The translations under genes and the position numbers were made by a program. A stretch of DNA of 21,951 nucleotides from Actinomycetota bacterium (GTDB lineage Bacteria; Actinomycetota; Actinomycetes; Streptosporangiales; Streptosporangiaceae), in NCBI GenBank assembly GCA_003242605.1, contig QGUZ01000058.1, positions 1-21,951 of the forward strand, read 5' to 3'. The notes under the pieces are model-generated. The model was given only the letters and a program-made list of their open reading frames with translations. It was not told the origin of the DNA and did no database searches. The number at the start of each line of letters is the position of its first letter. Within the stretch, counting starts at the first letter, position 1. Below, one piece after another: positions 14,516 through 21,553 of the stretch.

Positions 14516-16070
14516 GGACCGCCTCCACCTGCAGGTCGCCGACGGCCTTGACCCGGATCCGGGTGGCGTTGCCGGGCAGGTAGGCGAGCGGCACCTCGTC
14601 CACCTCGACCACCCGCACCGACCCGGGCTTGGCGCCCGCGGCGATCGCCCGGTCCACCGCCTCCTGCTTCGCCGCGTCGAGTACGGCACGGCGCTGGCCG
14701 GGCTCGACCGGGAAGATGCGGTCCACCATGCCGCCGATCTGCGCGATCGCCGCGCCGATCGCGTTCGCCACGGCGAAGTGGTCGGGGCGGTGCACCCGCC
14801 CGGAGTCGCCGAACGAGTCGGGCAGCAGGATCGAGCCGCCGCCGACCGCGACCACCGGCAGCGGGTCCGGGGAGGTGCGCATGCGCTCGATCGCGTCGGC
14901 GATGTCCTCGGCGATGCGCTGCAGCGCGGCCTCGGCGAGCGACCGGTCGACCACCCCGCGGACCAGCGACGGGTCGCCGATCTCGGCGCGCCCGGCGGCG
15001 ACCGCGACGTCGGTTGCGGTGAGCGTGTCGCCGCCGAACACCAGCGCCCTCTCGACGAGGCGGTAGCCGACCGAGTCGGGGCCGACGGTGACCTCACCGC
15101 CGGTCTCGCGGACCCGGCTGCCGCCGCCGATGCCGAGGCTCAGCACGTCCGGCATGCGGAAGTTGGTGCGGATCCCGGCCACGCTCACCTCGGTGGTGGC
15201 CTCGCGCGGGAAGCCGTTCTGCAGCACGCCGATGTCGCTCGTGGTGCCGCCGACGTCGACCACGGCGCAGGTGTCCACGCCGGAGAGGAACGCCGCGCCG
15301 CGCATCGAGTTCGTCGGGCCGGAGGCGAAGGTGGCCACCGGGTAGCGGCGGGCGAAGTCGACGTCCATCAGCGTGCCGTCGTTCTGGCTGAGGTAGAGCG
15401 GGGCGCGGATGCCCGCGGCGGCGAGGGTCTCGGCGAGGCCGTCGACGATCCGGTCGGCGAGCTCGCGCAGCGACGCGTTGATGATCGTCGCGTTCTCCCG
15501 CTCGAGCAGGCCCATGCGGCCCACCTCGGAGGAGAGCGAGATCGCGATGCCGGGCAGCTGGGCGGCGAGGATCTCCGCGGCGCGCTGCTCGAACTCGGCG
15601 TTCACCGGCGAGAACACGCTGGAGATCGCCACGCTGCGGATGCCGTGCCTGTCGATGTCCTCGGCGACGCGGAGGATCTCGTCCTCGCGCAGCTCGGCGA
15701 TGTGCCGCCCGTCGAACTCGTGGCCACCGTGGCACAGGTACGCCCGGCCGCTGATCGCCGTCACCAGCCGCTCCGGCCAGTCGACCATCGGCGGCAGCGA
15801 GGCCGTCGACGGCAGGCCGAGCCGTACCGCGGCGGTGGGCGCGAGCCGGTCGGCCTCGACCAGGGCGTTGATGAAGTGCGTCGTGCCGATCATCACGGCG
15901 TTCACCGCGGCCGGGTCGAACGCCCGCTGCCGCTTCAGCTCGTCGAGGGCCGTGGTGATGCCGCTGGTCACGTCGCGGGTGGTCGCGGTCTTCACCGCGG
16001 CGAGGACGGTCGTGCCGTCCATGAGCACGGCGTCGGTGTTGGTTCCGCCGACGTCGATTCCGATCCGCAT
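14508..16070 (-). CDS. hydantoinase/oxoprolinase family protein (HyuA-like)
   Basis: This is a 520-aa protein of the ASKHA-related HyuA family, which opens cyclic amides (hydantoins, 5-oxoproline, lactams) with ATP. Hydant_A_N covers about residues 1-180, starting with the phosphate loop GIDVGGTNTDAV, and hydantoinase A covers about 190-480. The second phosphate motif VVDVGGTTSD is at 270-279, GIGGGSRV at 313-320 and AVGGGSILLPD at 408-418. It is shorter than the fused HyuA of oxoprolinases, and no HyuB-type partner is present. DUF917 proteins occupy that position. The ATG at 16070 has GAAGGA upstream. It lies 31 bp after the permease stop and overlaps the next gene by 8 bp. The substrate is inferred only at the class level. 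Confidence 0.93.
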   Translation of the reverse strand: MRIGIDVGGTNTDAVLMDGTTVLAAVKTATTRDVTSGITTALDELKRQRAFDPAAVNAVMIGTTHFINALVEADRLAPTAAVRLGLPSTASLPPMVDWPERLVTAISGRAYLCHGGHEFDGRHIAELREDEILRVAEDIDRHGIRSVAISSVFSPVNAEFEQRAAEILAAQLPGIAISLSSEVGRMGLLERENATIINASLRELADRIVDGLAETLAAAGIRAPLYLSQNDGTLMDVDFARRYPVATFASGPTNSMRGAAFLSGVDTCAVVDVGGTTSDIGVLQNGFPREATTEVSVAGIRTNFRMPDVLSLGIGGGSRVRETGGEVTVGPDSVGYRLVERALVFGGDTLTATDVAVAAGRAEIGDPSLVRGVVDRSLAEAALQRIAEDIADAIERMRTSPDPLPVVAVGGGSILLPDSFGDSGRVHRPDHFAVANAIGAAIAQIGGMVDRIFPVEPGQRRAVLDAAKQEAVDRAIAAGAKPGSVRVVEVDEVPLAYLPGNATRIRVKAVGDLQVEAVRG

Positions 16071-16101
16071 GAATTCGGGTCCTTCGCTCAGACGCTGATG
16101 G

Positions 16102-17436
16102 TCAGACGCTGGGGGTGGAGGCCGGGGCGGGCGTGGCGGTCTCCGTCGGGGCCGTGCCGTACCCGCGGACGAGGCCGAGCTTGCCGGCGACCACGTAGAG
16201 CACGAAGGCGAGCACGAGCGAGTTGACGCTCGGCAGGCCCCAGGTGACGAAGTGCCCGACCAGGCCGGCGATCAGCCAGATGACGAGGGTGGCCGGCACC
16301 CAGCGCGGGGCGGCGGCGGGCATGGCGCCCCCGGCGCGGCTCGCGTCGAGCTCGCGGCGCCAGGTCCGCACCACGAAGTACTCGGCGACCATGATCCCGG
16401 CGATCGGCGGGAACGCGACGCCGAGCAGGGAGAGGAAGTCGGTGAACCGCTCGAGGATGCCGGCCGCGGCGAGCACGCTGCCGACCACGCCGAGGATCGC
16501 GGTGACCACCGCCCGGTTGACCCGCCTGCCGAACACGGTGCCGATGAAGTTCACCAGGCCGAGGCCGGAGGAGTACAGGTTCCAGTCGTTGATCTTCAAC
16601 GTGCCGACGATGATGATCAGCACGCCGACCCAGCCGACGGTCGAGGTGACGATCACGATGATGTTGTCGGACCGGATCGCGTGCGCGAGCAGCACGCCGA
16701 CCAGGCCGATCACGTACTCGCCGAGCGTGATGCCGACGATCGTCTGCTTCACCACGTCGCCGACCGTCCGGTTGAACCGGGTCATGTCCGGCGTGATCAC
16801 GGCGCCGACGATGAAGCCGCCCGCCACCAGCGTGGTGCCCTGCAGGAGGGTGAGCGACGGCCCGGCCGGGGCGGAGGCGACCAGGTCACCGAGCGAGTGC
16901 TTGGTGAGCTCCGACCCCACCGACCAGGCCACCAGCACCACGAACGCGGGCACGGTGAGGTACGCGGTCCACGCCATCGACTTGAAGCCTTTGATCACGA
17001 TGGCGGTGACGGCGAGGCCGAACAGCAGCGCCCACACCCACACCGGCATGATCGGCATGAGCTGGTAGAGCCCCTCGGCGGACACCGCCGACTGGATGCC
17101 GAACCAGCCGACCAGGCTGATCCCGATCGCCAGCCCGATCACCGCCGAGCCGGCCTGGCCGAACCCGCACCAGCGGGCGAGCGTGGAGGTGGACAGTCCC
17201 TCCCGCATGCCGATCACGCCGAGCGCGATCGCCACCACCTCGAGGATGACGGCGCCGAACGTGATCGCCAGGAAGGAGTCCCAGAAGGACATGCCGAAGC
17301 CGAGGGTGGCGCCGAGCAGGAACTGGCTGAGCGCGGAGATCTGGCCGAACCGCTGGACCGCCACCGAGTACCAGGAGTAGCGGGCTCGGATGGGGACGCG
17401 GGCCGTGGCGTAGTCGTCGGTGCCGAATGAAGCCAT
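16102..17436 (-). CDS. NCS1-family permease (cytosine/hydantoin type)
   Basis: This is a 444-aa polytopic membrane protein with about 12 hydrophobic helices, resembling CodB/Mhp1. NCS1 features include a soluble N-terminus ending in VPIRARYSWYSVAVQRFGQ, an unwound first helix (ATLGFGMSFWDSF), SLVGWFGIQ near residue 108, GAVITPDMTRFNR near 228, LKINDWNLYSSGLGL near 285 and PPIAGIMVAEYFVV near 352. NCS1 carriers import nucleobases, allantoin or hydantoins with Na+ or H+. I chose the ATG at 17436, with GGAGGC five bases upstream, over an in-frame ATG at 17487. It leads the hyuA-DUF917 block, so it most likely imports that system's substrate. The tail after about residue 425 is Ala/Pro/Thr-rich. 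Confidence 0.92.
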   Translation of the reverse strand: MASFGTDDYATARVPIRARYSWYSVAVQRFGQISALSQFLLGATLGFGMSFWDSFLAITFGAVILEVVAIALGVIGMREGLSTSTLARWCGFGQAGSAVIGLAIGISLVGWFGIQSAVSAEGLYQLMPIMPVWVWALLFGLAVTAIVIKGFKSMAWTAYLTVPAFVVLVAWSVGSELTKHSLGDLVASAPAGPSLTLLQGTTLVAGGFIVGAVITPDMTRFNRTVGDVVKQTIVGITLGEYVIGLVGVLLAHAIRSDNIIVIVTSTVGWVGVLIIIVGTLKINDWNLYSSGLGLVNFIGTVFGRRVNRAVVTAILGVVGSVLAAAGILERFTDFLSLLGVAFPPIAGIMVAEYFVVRTWRRELDASRAGGAMPAAAPRWVPATLVIWLIAGLVGHFVTWGLPSVNSLVLAFVLYVVAGKLGLVRGYGTAPTETATPAPASTPSV

Positions 17437-17490
17437 GACTGCCTCCGGGGGGCGCGAGGCCTGGCCGGCCCAGGCCAAGGTGCTCACCCC

Positions 17491-17520
17491 ACGCTAGGAA
17501 CCGGCGTCACCGCACGTCAC
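17491..17520 (-). promoter_or_regulatory. candidate promoter of the permease operon
   Basis: On the minus strand GTGACG (17515-17520) and TAGCGT (17491-17496) are 18 bases apart, leaving a leader of about 45 bases before the ATG. GTGACG recurs at 17505-17510, one helical turn away, which could mark an activator site. Confidence 0.4.
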
Positions 17521-17551
17521 GATGCGACTCGCCCAAGTGATCACGGATAAC

Positions 17552-17566
17552 TGTGCAGGATGCACA
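17552..17566. promoter_or_regulatory. inverted repeat TGTGCA-gga-TGCACA, candidate operator
   Basis: A perfect 6-3-6 symmetry about 35 bp upstream of the candidate -35 box of the permease operon. The site has the look of a dimeric activator or repressor site. It does not match the 12256-12276 inverted repeat, so a different protein may bind. Confidence 0.45.
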
Positions 17567-17688
17567 AGCCGCCGTTCCGCCTCCCGGGCGGGCGACGGCC
17601 CCGGTCGTTCCCCGGCGGGGTGCGGGACGCGGACGGGTTTCCCGCCACGGTACGGCACGCCTCCGGGGAACCGGGCCCGGAGACGAGG

Positions 17689-17718
17689 CACCCCGCCGGG
17701 GGATATGCCGACGGGGTG
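17689..17718 (-). terminator. possible terminator of the LLM-FAD fusion gene
   Basis: A 7-bp perfect stem CACCCCG/CGGGGTG with a 16-base loop lies 32 bp past the fusion gene's stop. There is no T-run. A second hairpin (17661-17682) follows. Confidence 0.35.
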
Positions 17719-17750
17719 AGGAAACCGTGTGTGCCCGGCCGCGTCGCCGG

Positions 17751-20033
17751 TCAGTCCACGGCCGGGGGGATCGGGAAGTTGGTGTTGAAGACGTTGCCGG
17801 GGTCGTAGACGCGCTTGATCCGGCGGAGCCGGGTGAGGGTCGGCTCGGGGAAGGCGTCGGTGAGGCGCTCGGGGCGGGGGTCGGTCTCGAAGCTGAGGTA
17901 GGTGCCGTCGGCGTACGGCAGGAGCCAGGCGTCCCACGGCTCGTCGAGGTGCTCGCGGCGGGGCGCGCCGCTCATCGCCACCACGTGGAAGTTCTGGTGC
18001 CGGTGGGGGTACGCGGTCTCCGCCGGATCCACGTCGTTCACCGCGCCGCCGACGGCGCGGAGCTGGGTGAAGTAGGAGACGCGGTCGGTGACGAGCCGGG
18101 CGACCCCTTTGGCGACCTCCGGGGTGAGGTGGTCGAACAGGGCCGAGCGGCCGGCGGGCGCGCGGTCGCCCGAGGTGAACTGCGGCTTCGCCGGGCCGAT
18201 GATCCCGCTGTACGGCGTGAGCACCGCCTGGTGGTCGAGCACCGGGGCGATGTCGGCGAGCCGCTGCAGCGCCTTGACCGCGGCGTCGGTGTCGTCGTCG
18301 CCGTAGACGCTCATCAGCTGCGCGATCACGCTCGGGTTGGCGCGGCCGGTGGCGCCGAGGACGAGGAAGCCGGTGAGCTCGCGCGGGGCGGACTCCATCA
18401 CCTCGCCCCACCGCTCCAGCAGCCCGGCGGTGTCGGACGCGTCGAGCACGAGGACCGAGTAGACGACGTCGCCGAGCGGCTTCGCCTCCAGGTCGAGCGA
18501 GGTGACCGCGCCCATGTTCGCCCCGGCGCCGCGCAGCGCCCAGAACAGGTCGGGGTTGTTCTCCCGGTCGGCGCGCACGATGCGGCCGTCGGCGAGCACG
18601 ACCTCGGCGCCGCGCACGTGGTCGAGGGTGAGGCCGTGCAGCCGGCTGAGGTAGCCGATGCCGCCCGCGGTGGCGAGGCCGCCGACGCCCACGCCGCCGT
18701 AGTCGCCGGAGCTGATCGCCCAGCCGTGCGGCCGGAGGGCCTCGGCGACCCGGCCCCACCGGGCGCCGGCGCCGAGCCGTACCAGGCGGGAGCGCTCGTC
18801 GAGGACCGTGATGTCGTCGAGGCCGCCGAGGTCGATCACAATGCCGCCGTCGTTCGTGGCGCGCCCGCCGAAGCCGTGGCCGCCGGACCTGATCGCCATC
18901 GGGACGTCCTGCTCGCGGGCGAAGGTGATCGCCTCGGCGACCTCCTCGCTGTTGCGGGGGCGCAGCACGAGGCCGGGGCGGCCCGGGTGCACGTAGGTGG
19001 AGCGGACCTTCTCGTAGCCGCGGTCGCCCGGCTCGACGGCACGCTCGGCGAGGCTCGGCGGCAGGTCGTCGTAGGCGATGCCGGGACGGCGGGCGGCGAG
19101 TGCGGCGGGGCTCCGGCGGCGCTCGGCCGGGACGGTGCCGGATGATCGGCGTTCCGCGGCGACGAGCTCGCGGACGGCGGGGGCGACCTCGGCGCCGAAG
19201 ATCTCGATGGCGCGCGGGTCGTCGCCCATGAGGACGAAGGTGCCCACGCCCTCGGTGAGGGCGAGCTCGGCGAGCTGGTCGGCCCACTGCTCGGGCGGGC
19301 CCTGCAGGAAGCCGCGGTTCACCGGGGCGAAGGCGCCGCTGATGTTGAGCACACGGCGGATCTCGGCCGGGTCGCGTCCGGCCTCCCGGGCGGCCTCGTC
19401 GATCCGGGCGTTGCCCTCGGTGAAGCCCGCGGGCGTGATGAACTCGAGGGTGACGAGCCAGCCGTCGCCGATCCTGCCGATCAGGCGCTGCATGCGGGGC
19501 CCTCGCGCGCCGATCCAGATCGGGATGTCGTGCGCGGGGGCGGGTCCGCGCTTCGCGCCGACGACGCGGTGCTGCTTCCCCGCCACCCGCAGCATCGCCG
19601 GGTTGCCGGCGTCCCAGATGCCGCGGATGATCTCGACGCTCTCGGCGAGGTGCTCGACCGCCTCGGCCGGGGTGAGTTTGCGCCCGCCCATGCTCGCGAT
19701 CCCGTCCCAGTGGCCGCCGGCGCCGACGCCGAGGGCGACGCGGCCGCCGGAGAGCAGGTCGAGGCTCGCGGCGGCGCGGGCGAGCACGGCCGGCGGGCGC
19801 AGCGCCAGGTTGAGCACGTTGCCGGAGAGGGTGACGCGTTCGGTCGTGGCGGCGACCCAGCTGAGCAGGGTCCAGGTGTCGAGGAACGTCGCCTGGTACG
19901 GGTGGTCCTGGAAGGTGACGAGGTCGAGGCCGGCGCTCTCGGTGAGCCGGGCGAGCCGTACCGGTTGCTCGGGGTCGATGTTCGTCGGGGTGATGAAGGT
20001 CCCGAAGGTGAGTTCGTGTCCGTAGTCGGCCAT
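17751..20033 (-). CDS. fusion: LLM flavin/F420 oxidoreductase + FAD-linked (BBE-type) oxidase
   Basis: This is a 760-aa two-enzyme protein. Residues 8-290 are a luciferase-like (LLM) TIM barrel (HELTFGTFITPTNID, FQDHPYQ, RVALGVGAGGHWDG, IPIWIGARGPRM), likely using F420 or FMN. After a linker (290-330), residues 350-520 are a PCMH FAD-binding domain with RSGGHGFGG, where His386 is the expected 8-alpha-histidyl FAD anchor, and GGVGVGGLATAGGIG. The C-terminus has the berberine-bridge element YDPGNVFNTNF (743-753). The second, cysteinyl FAD anchor of bicovalent enzymes appears to be Tyr445. No frameshift or stop separates the halves, and the frame is uniform. The ATG at 20033 has GGAGG upstream. 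There is no Tat or Sec signal, so it is cytoplasmic. It is divergent from a MarR regulator, which probably controls it. The substrate is unknown. Confidence 0.9.
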   Translation of the reverse strand: MADYGHELTFGTFITPTNIDPEQPVRLARLTESAGLDLVTFQDHPYQATFLDTWTLLSWVAATTERVTLSGNVLNLALRPPAVLARAAASLDLLSGGRVALGVGAGGHWDGIASMGGRKLTPAEAVEHLAESVEIIRGIWDAGNPAMLRVAGKQHRVVGAKRGPAPAHDIPIWIGARGPRMQRLIGRIGDGWLVTLEFITPAGFTEGNARIDEAAREAGRDPAEIRRVLNISGAFAPVNRGFLQGPPEQWADQLAELALTEGVGTFVLMGDDPRAIEIFGAEVAPAVRELVAAERRSSGTVPAERRRSPAALAARRPGIAYDDLPPSLAERAVEPGDRGYEKVRSTYVHPGRPGLVLRPRNSEEVAEAITFAREQDVPMAIRSGGHGFGGRATNDGGIVIDLGGLDDITVLDERSRLVRLGAGARWGRVAEALRPHGWAISSGDYGGVGVGGLATAGGIGYLSRLHGLTLDHVRGAEVVLADGRIVRADRENNPDLFWALRGAGANMGAVTSLDLEAKPLGDVVYSVLVLDASDTAGLLERWGEVMESAPRELTGFLVLGATGRANPSVIAQLMSVYGDDDTDAAVKALQRLADIAPVLDHQAVLTPYSGIIGPAKPQFTSGDRAPAGRSALFDHLTPEVAKGVARLVTDRVSYFTQLRAVGGAVNDVDPAETAYPHRHQNFHVVAMSGAPRREHLDEPWDAWLLPYADGTYLSFETDPRPERLTDAFPEPTLTRLRRIKRVYDPGNVFNTNFPIPPAVD

Positions 20034-20049
20034 GGTGGCCTCCGTTCGT

Positions 20050-20064
20050 CGAGTCGTTGACTCG
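20050..20064. promoter_or_regulatory. inverted repeat CGAGTC-gtt-GACTCG, candidate MarR operator
   Basis: A perfect 6-3-6 symmetry in the 104-bp divergent gap, just upstream of the fusion gene's ribosome site. MarR proteins bind such sites in the gap between themselves and a divergent target. Confidence 0.45.
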
Positions 20065-20072
20065 GCAAACGA

Positions 20073-20085
20073 TTGAGACCTTCAA
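20073..20085. promoter_or_regulatory. TTGA-N5-TCAA box in divergent gap
   Basis: A second symmetrical site, with further TTGA/TTCAA half-sites at 20057 and 20097. Together they could be MarR boxes overlapping both promoters. Confidence 0.35.
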
Positions 20086-20125
20086 CGATATTCCCGTTCA
20101 ATCATCTGCGGTTACAACGAACCGG

Positions 20126-20131
20126 TAGGCT
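20126..20131 (+). promoter_or_regulatory. -10 element TAGGCT, leaderless marR transcript
   Basis: TAGGCT ends six bases before the marR ATG (20138), the spacing expected when transcription starts at the A of the ATG. No proper ribosome site is present, which agrees with a leaderless message. Confidence 0.5.
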
Positions 20132-20137
20132 TGGGGT

Positions 20138-20770
20138 ATGACGCCCGAGAATCGCCCCGCTTCGCCGGCCACCGCCGAATCGCACGAGTTCGTGGGCGAG
20201 TTCGGCTGGGCGCTCACCGTGCTGCTGCGCGAGTGGAGCGGCCGCGTCGCGGCCGTCACCGCCGACCTCCCCTACGGGGTGCGCGGCTACCAAGTGCTCT
20301 CCGTCGCCGTCCACGAACGGCCGCCCACCCAGGCCGCGCTCGCCGACCGCCTCGGCATCGACCGCAGCGTGATGACCCACCTGCTCGACGAGTACGCCGC
20401 CCGCGGCCTTCTGGAACGCCGCCACGACCCCGCGGACCGCCGGGTCCGCCGGGTCGTCGCCACCGAGCAGGGCCGTGCCGTCCTCGCCGCCGTCGACGCC
20501 CGCGTCCGCGCCGCCGAAGGGGACCTGCTCGCCGCCCTCCCCGAGGCCGACCGGCCGCACCTGCGGCGGCTGCTCACCCGGCTCGCCGAGGCGCTCTCCA
20601 CCGATCCCGACCGTTGCGCGGTGGCCGCCCGCGGCATGAGCCTCGCCGAGCCCGTCGCCCCCGTGCCCGCGGGACCGCCCGGACCGGCGGGGCGCGGCGG
20701 CACGGCGCGCGGCGCACGGGTGGCCGCGGCACGCCGCGCCACCTCCACCGCGCCGCGGCCACACCGCTGA
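20138..20770 (+). CDS. MarR-family transcriptional regulator
   Basis: This 210-aa regulator has a MarR winged helix (about residues 45-118): TQAALADRLGIDRSVMTHLLDEY is the recognition region and RRHDPADRRVRRVVAT the wing. Flanking helices for dimerisation lie before it and at about 115-165. The last 40 residues are an Ala/Arg/Pro/Gly tail unusual for the family. MarR proteins usually repress their own gene and a divergent gene and release DNA on binding small aromatic ligands or on oxidation. No cysteine sits in the winged helix, so ligand sensing is more likely. The adjacent divergent LLM-FAD fusion gene is the likely target, and shared inverted repeats lie in the gap. The ATG at 20138 fits the leaderless -10. 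Confidence 0.92.
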   Translation: MTPENRPASPATAESHEFVGEFGWALTVLLREWSGRVAAVTADLPYGVRGYQVLSVAVHERPPTQAALADRLGIDRSVMTHLLDEYAARGLLERRHDPADRRVRRVVATEQGRAVLAAVDARVRAAEGDLLAALPEADRPHLRRLLTRLAEALSTDPDRCAVAARGMSLAEPVAPVPAGPPGPAGRGGTARGARVAAARRATSTAPRPHR

Positions 20771-21005
20771 TCACGTCCGCACGCCGGGCGCGCGCGGGTG
20801 CCTCTTCGGTGCGCCCCTGCCGGGTGCGGTCCGGCCACTCGTTCGGCCGCGCCATCACTCCGGCCGAGGGACGGGCGGGAGTTCACGTCGCGACCGGTCG
20901 CGCGATCCCGGTGGCGGACCACCCCGTCCGGCGGGCGCGCTGCACGGCCCGGCGGCGACTCCGCCGGAAGCACCGGGCGTACGGGTACGGCGGGGCCGTG
21001 ACGTG

Positions 21006-21242
21006 CTAGCCCGGCTCACCCTCGTCGATCCACTCGCGGACGATCCGGTCGACCTCCGCGGTGAGCTCCTCCTTGCTGTAGGAGCGGTCCGGCAGCGCGC
21101 TGAGCCGCGCCATCGTCTCGGCGGGAATGTTGATGTGCTCGGACGCGCGCGAGTAGACGTCGCGGCGGGTCGCCACCTCGCGGTCGCGGAACACCTCGTC
21201 GATCACCTGTCGCATCTCGTCCAGCACGCTGTGTTCGCCCAT
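21006..21242 (-). CDS. small hypothetical protein (78 aa)
   Basis: This is a 78-aa acidic, helical protein without cysteines, signal or membrane segment. ATG 21242 is chosen because GGAGGG lies six bases before it, whereas the in-frame ATG at 21248 directly abuts that ribosome site. The C-terminal half has an ALPDRSYSKEEL pattern that vaguely recalls the DUF2795 type of small actinobacterial proteins, but I would not assign it. Codon use is strongly GC3-biased, so it is a real gene. It is on the same strand as the winged-helix gene to the right, and the two are 311 bp apart. Confidence 0.75.
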   Translation of the reverse strand: MGEHSVLDEMRQVIDEVFRDREVATRRDVYSRASEHINIPAETMARLSALPDRSYSKEELTAEVDRIVREWIDEGEPG

Positions 21243-21553
21243 CGCCATCCCTCCCTGGCCCCCTCCTCTACCCACAGGCCGAGGGAATGTACGGCACGGC
21301 CGCCGCACGCCCGGGCCGTACCGGACCCCCTCGGCCACTGCGCGTCCCCGCCGCGGCCCGCGGGCCGTCAGGCCGTGATGCGCACGCCCTTCATCGGGGT
21401 GAAGCCGAAGAGGTTGACGTCCACGGTCGTGACCTCCTCCGGCGGGGCCGTCATCAGCACCCACAGCCGGACGCGCCGGCCGGGCCCGAGGCTACGCAGG
21501 TCCGGATCACGGTGGGCGGGCGACGGCCGCGCGGCCCGCCGCGTCCGGGCCGA
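21243..21553. other. intergenic interval with a short ORF
   Basis: These 311 bp hold only the possible 28-codon ORF described separately. The rest is GC-rich with no other recognisable element. Confidence 0.5.
21368..21454 (-). CDS. possible 28-aa ORF or 3' remnant of a lost gene
   Basis: ATG 21454 to TGA 21368 encodes MTAPPEEVTTVDVNLFGFTP and eight more residues. Almost every codon ends in G or C, with the common actinobacterial choices (GAG, GTC, GAC, AAC, CTC, TTC). That is the signature of translated sequence, yet no ribosome site precedes the ATG. The same frame stays open upstream to a TGA at the end of the neighbouring gene and has similar codon use (RRVRLWVL just before the ATG). It may be a genuine small protein or the surviving C-terminus of a deleted gene. 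Confidence 0.35.
   Translation of the reverse strand: MTAPPEEVTTVDVNLFGFTPMKGVRITA

Larger units (their letters stand above)
17437..17750. other. regulatory gap upstream of permease operon
   Basis: These 314 bp hold no gene. They contain the permease promoter candidate (17491-17520), a TGTGCA-gga-TGCACA inverted repeat (17552-17566), a GTGATCAC palindrome just left of it (17537-17544), and two GC hairpins nearer the fusion gene, CTCCGGG/CCCGGAG at 17661-17682 and CACCCCG/CGGGGTG at 17689-17718. The latter could terminate the upstream oxidoreductase transcript. Confidence 0.5.
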
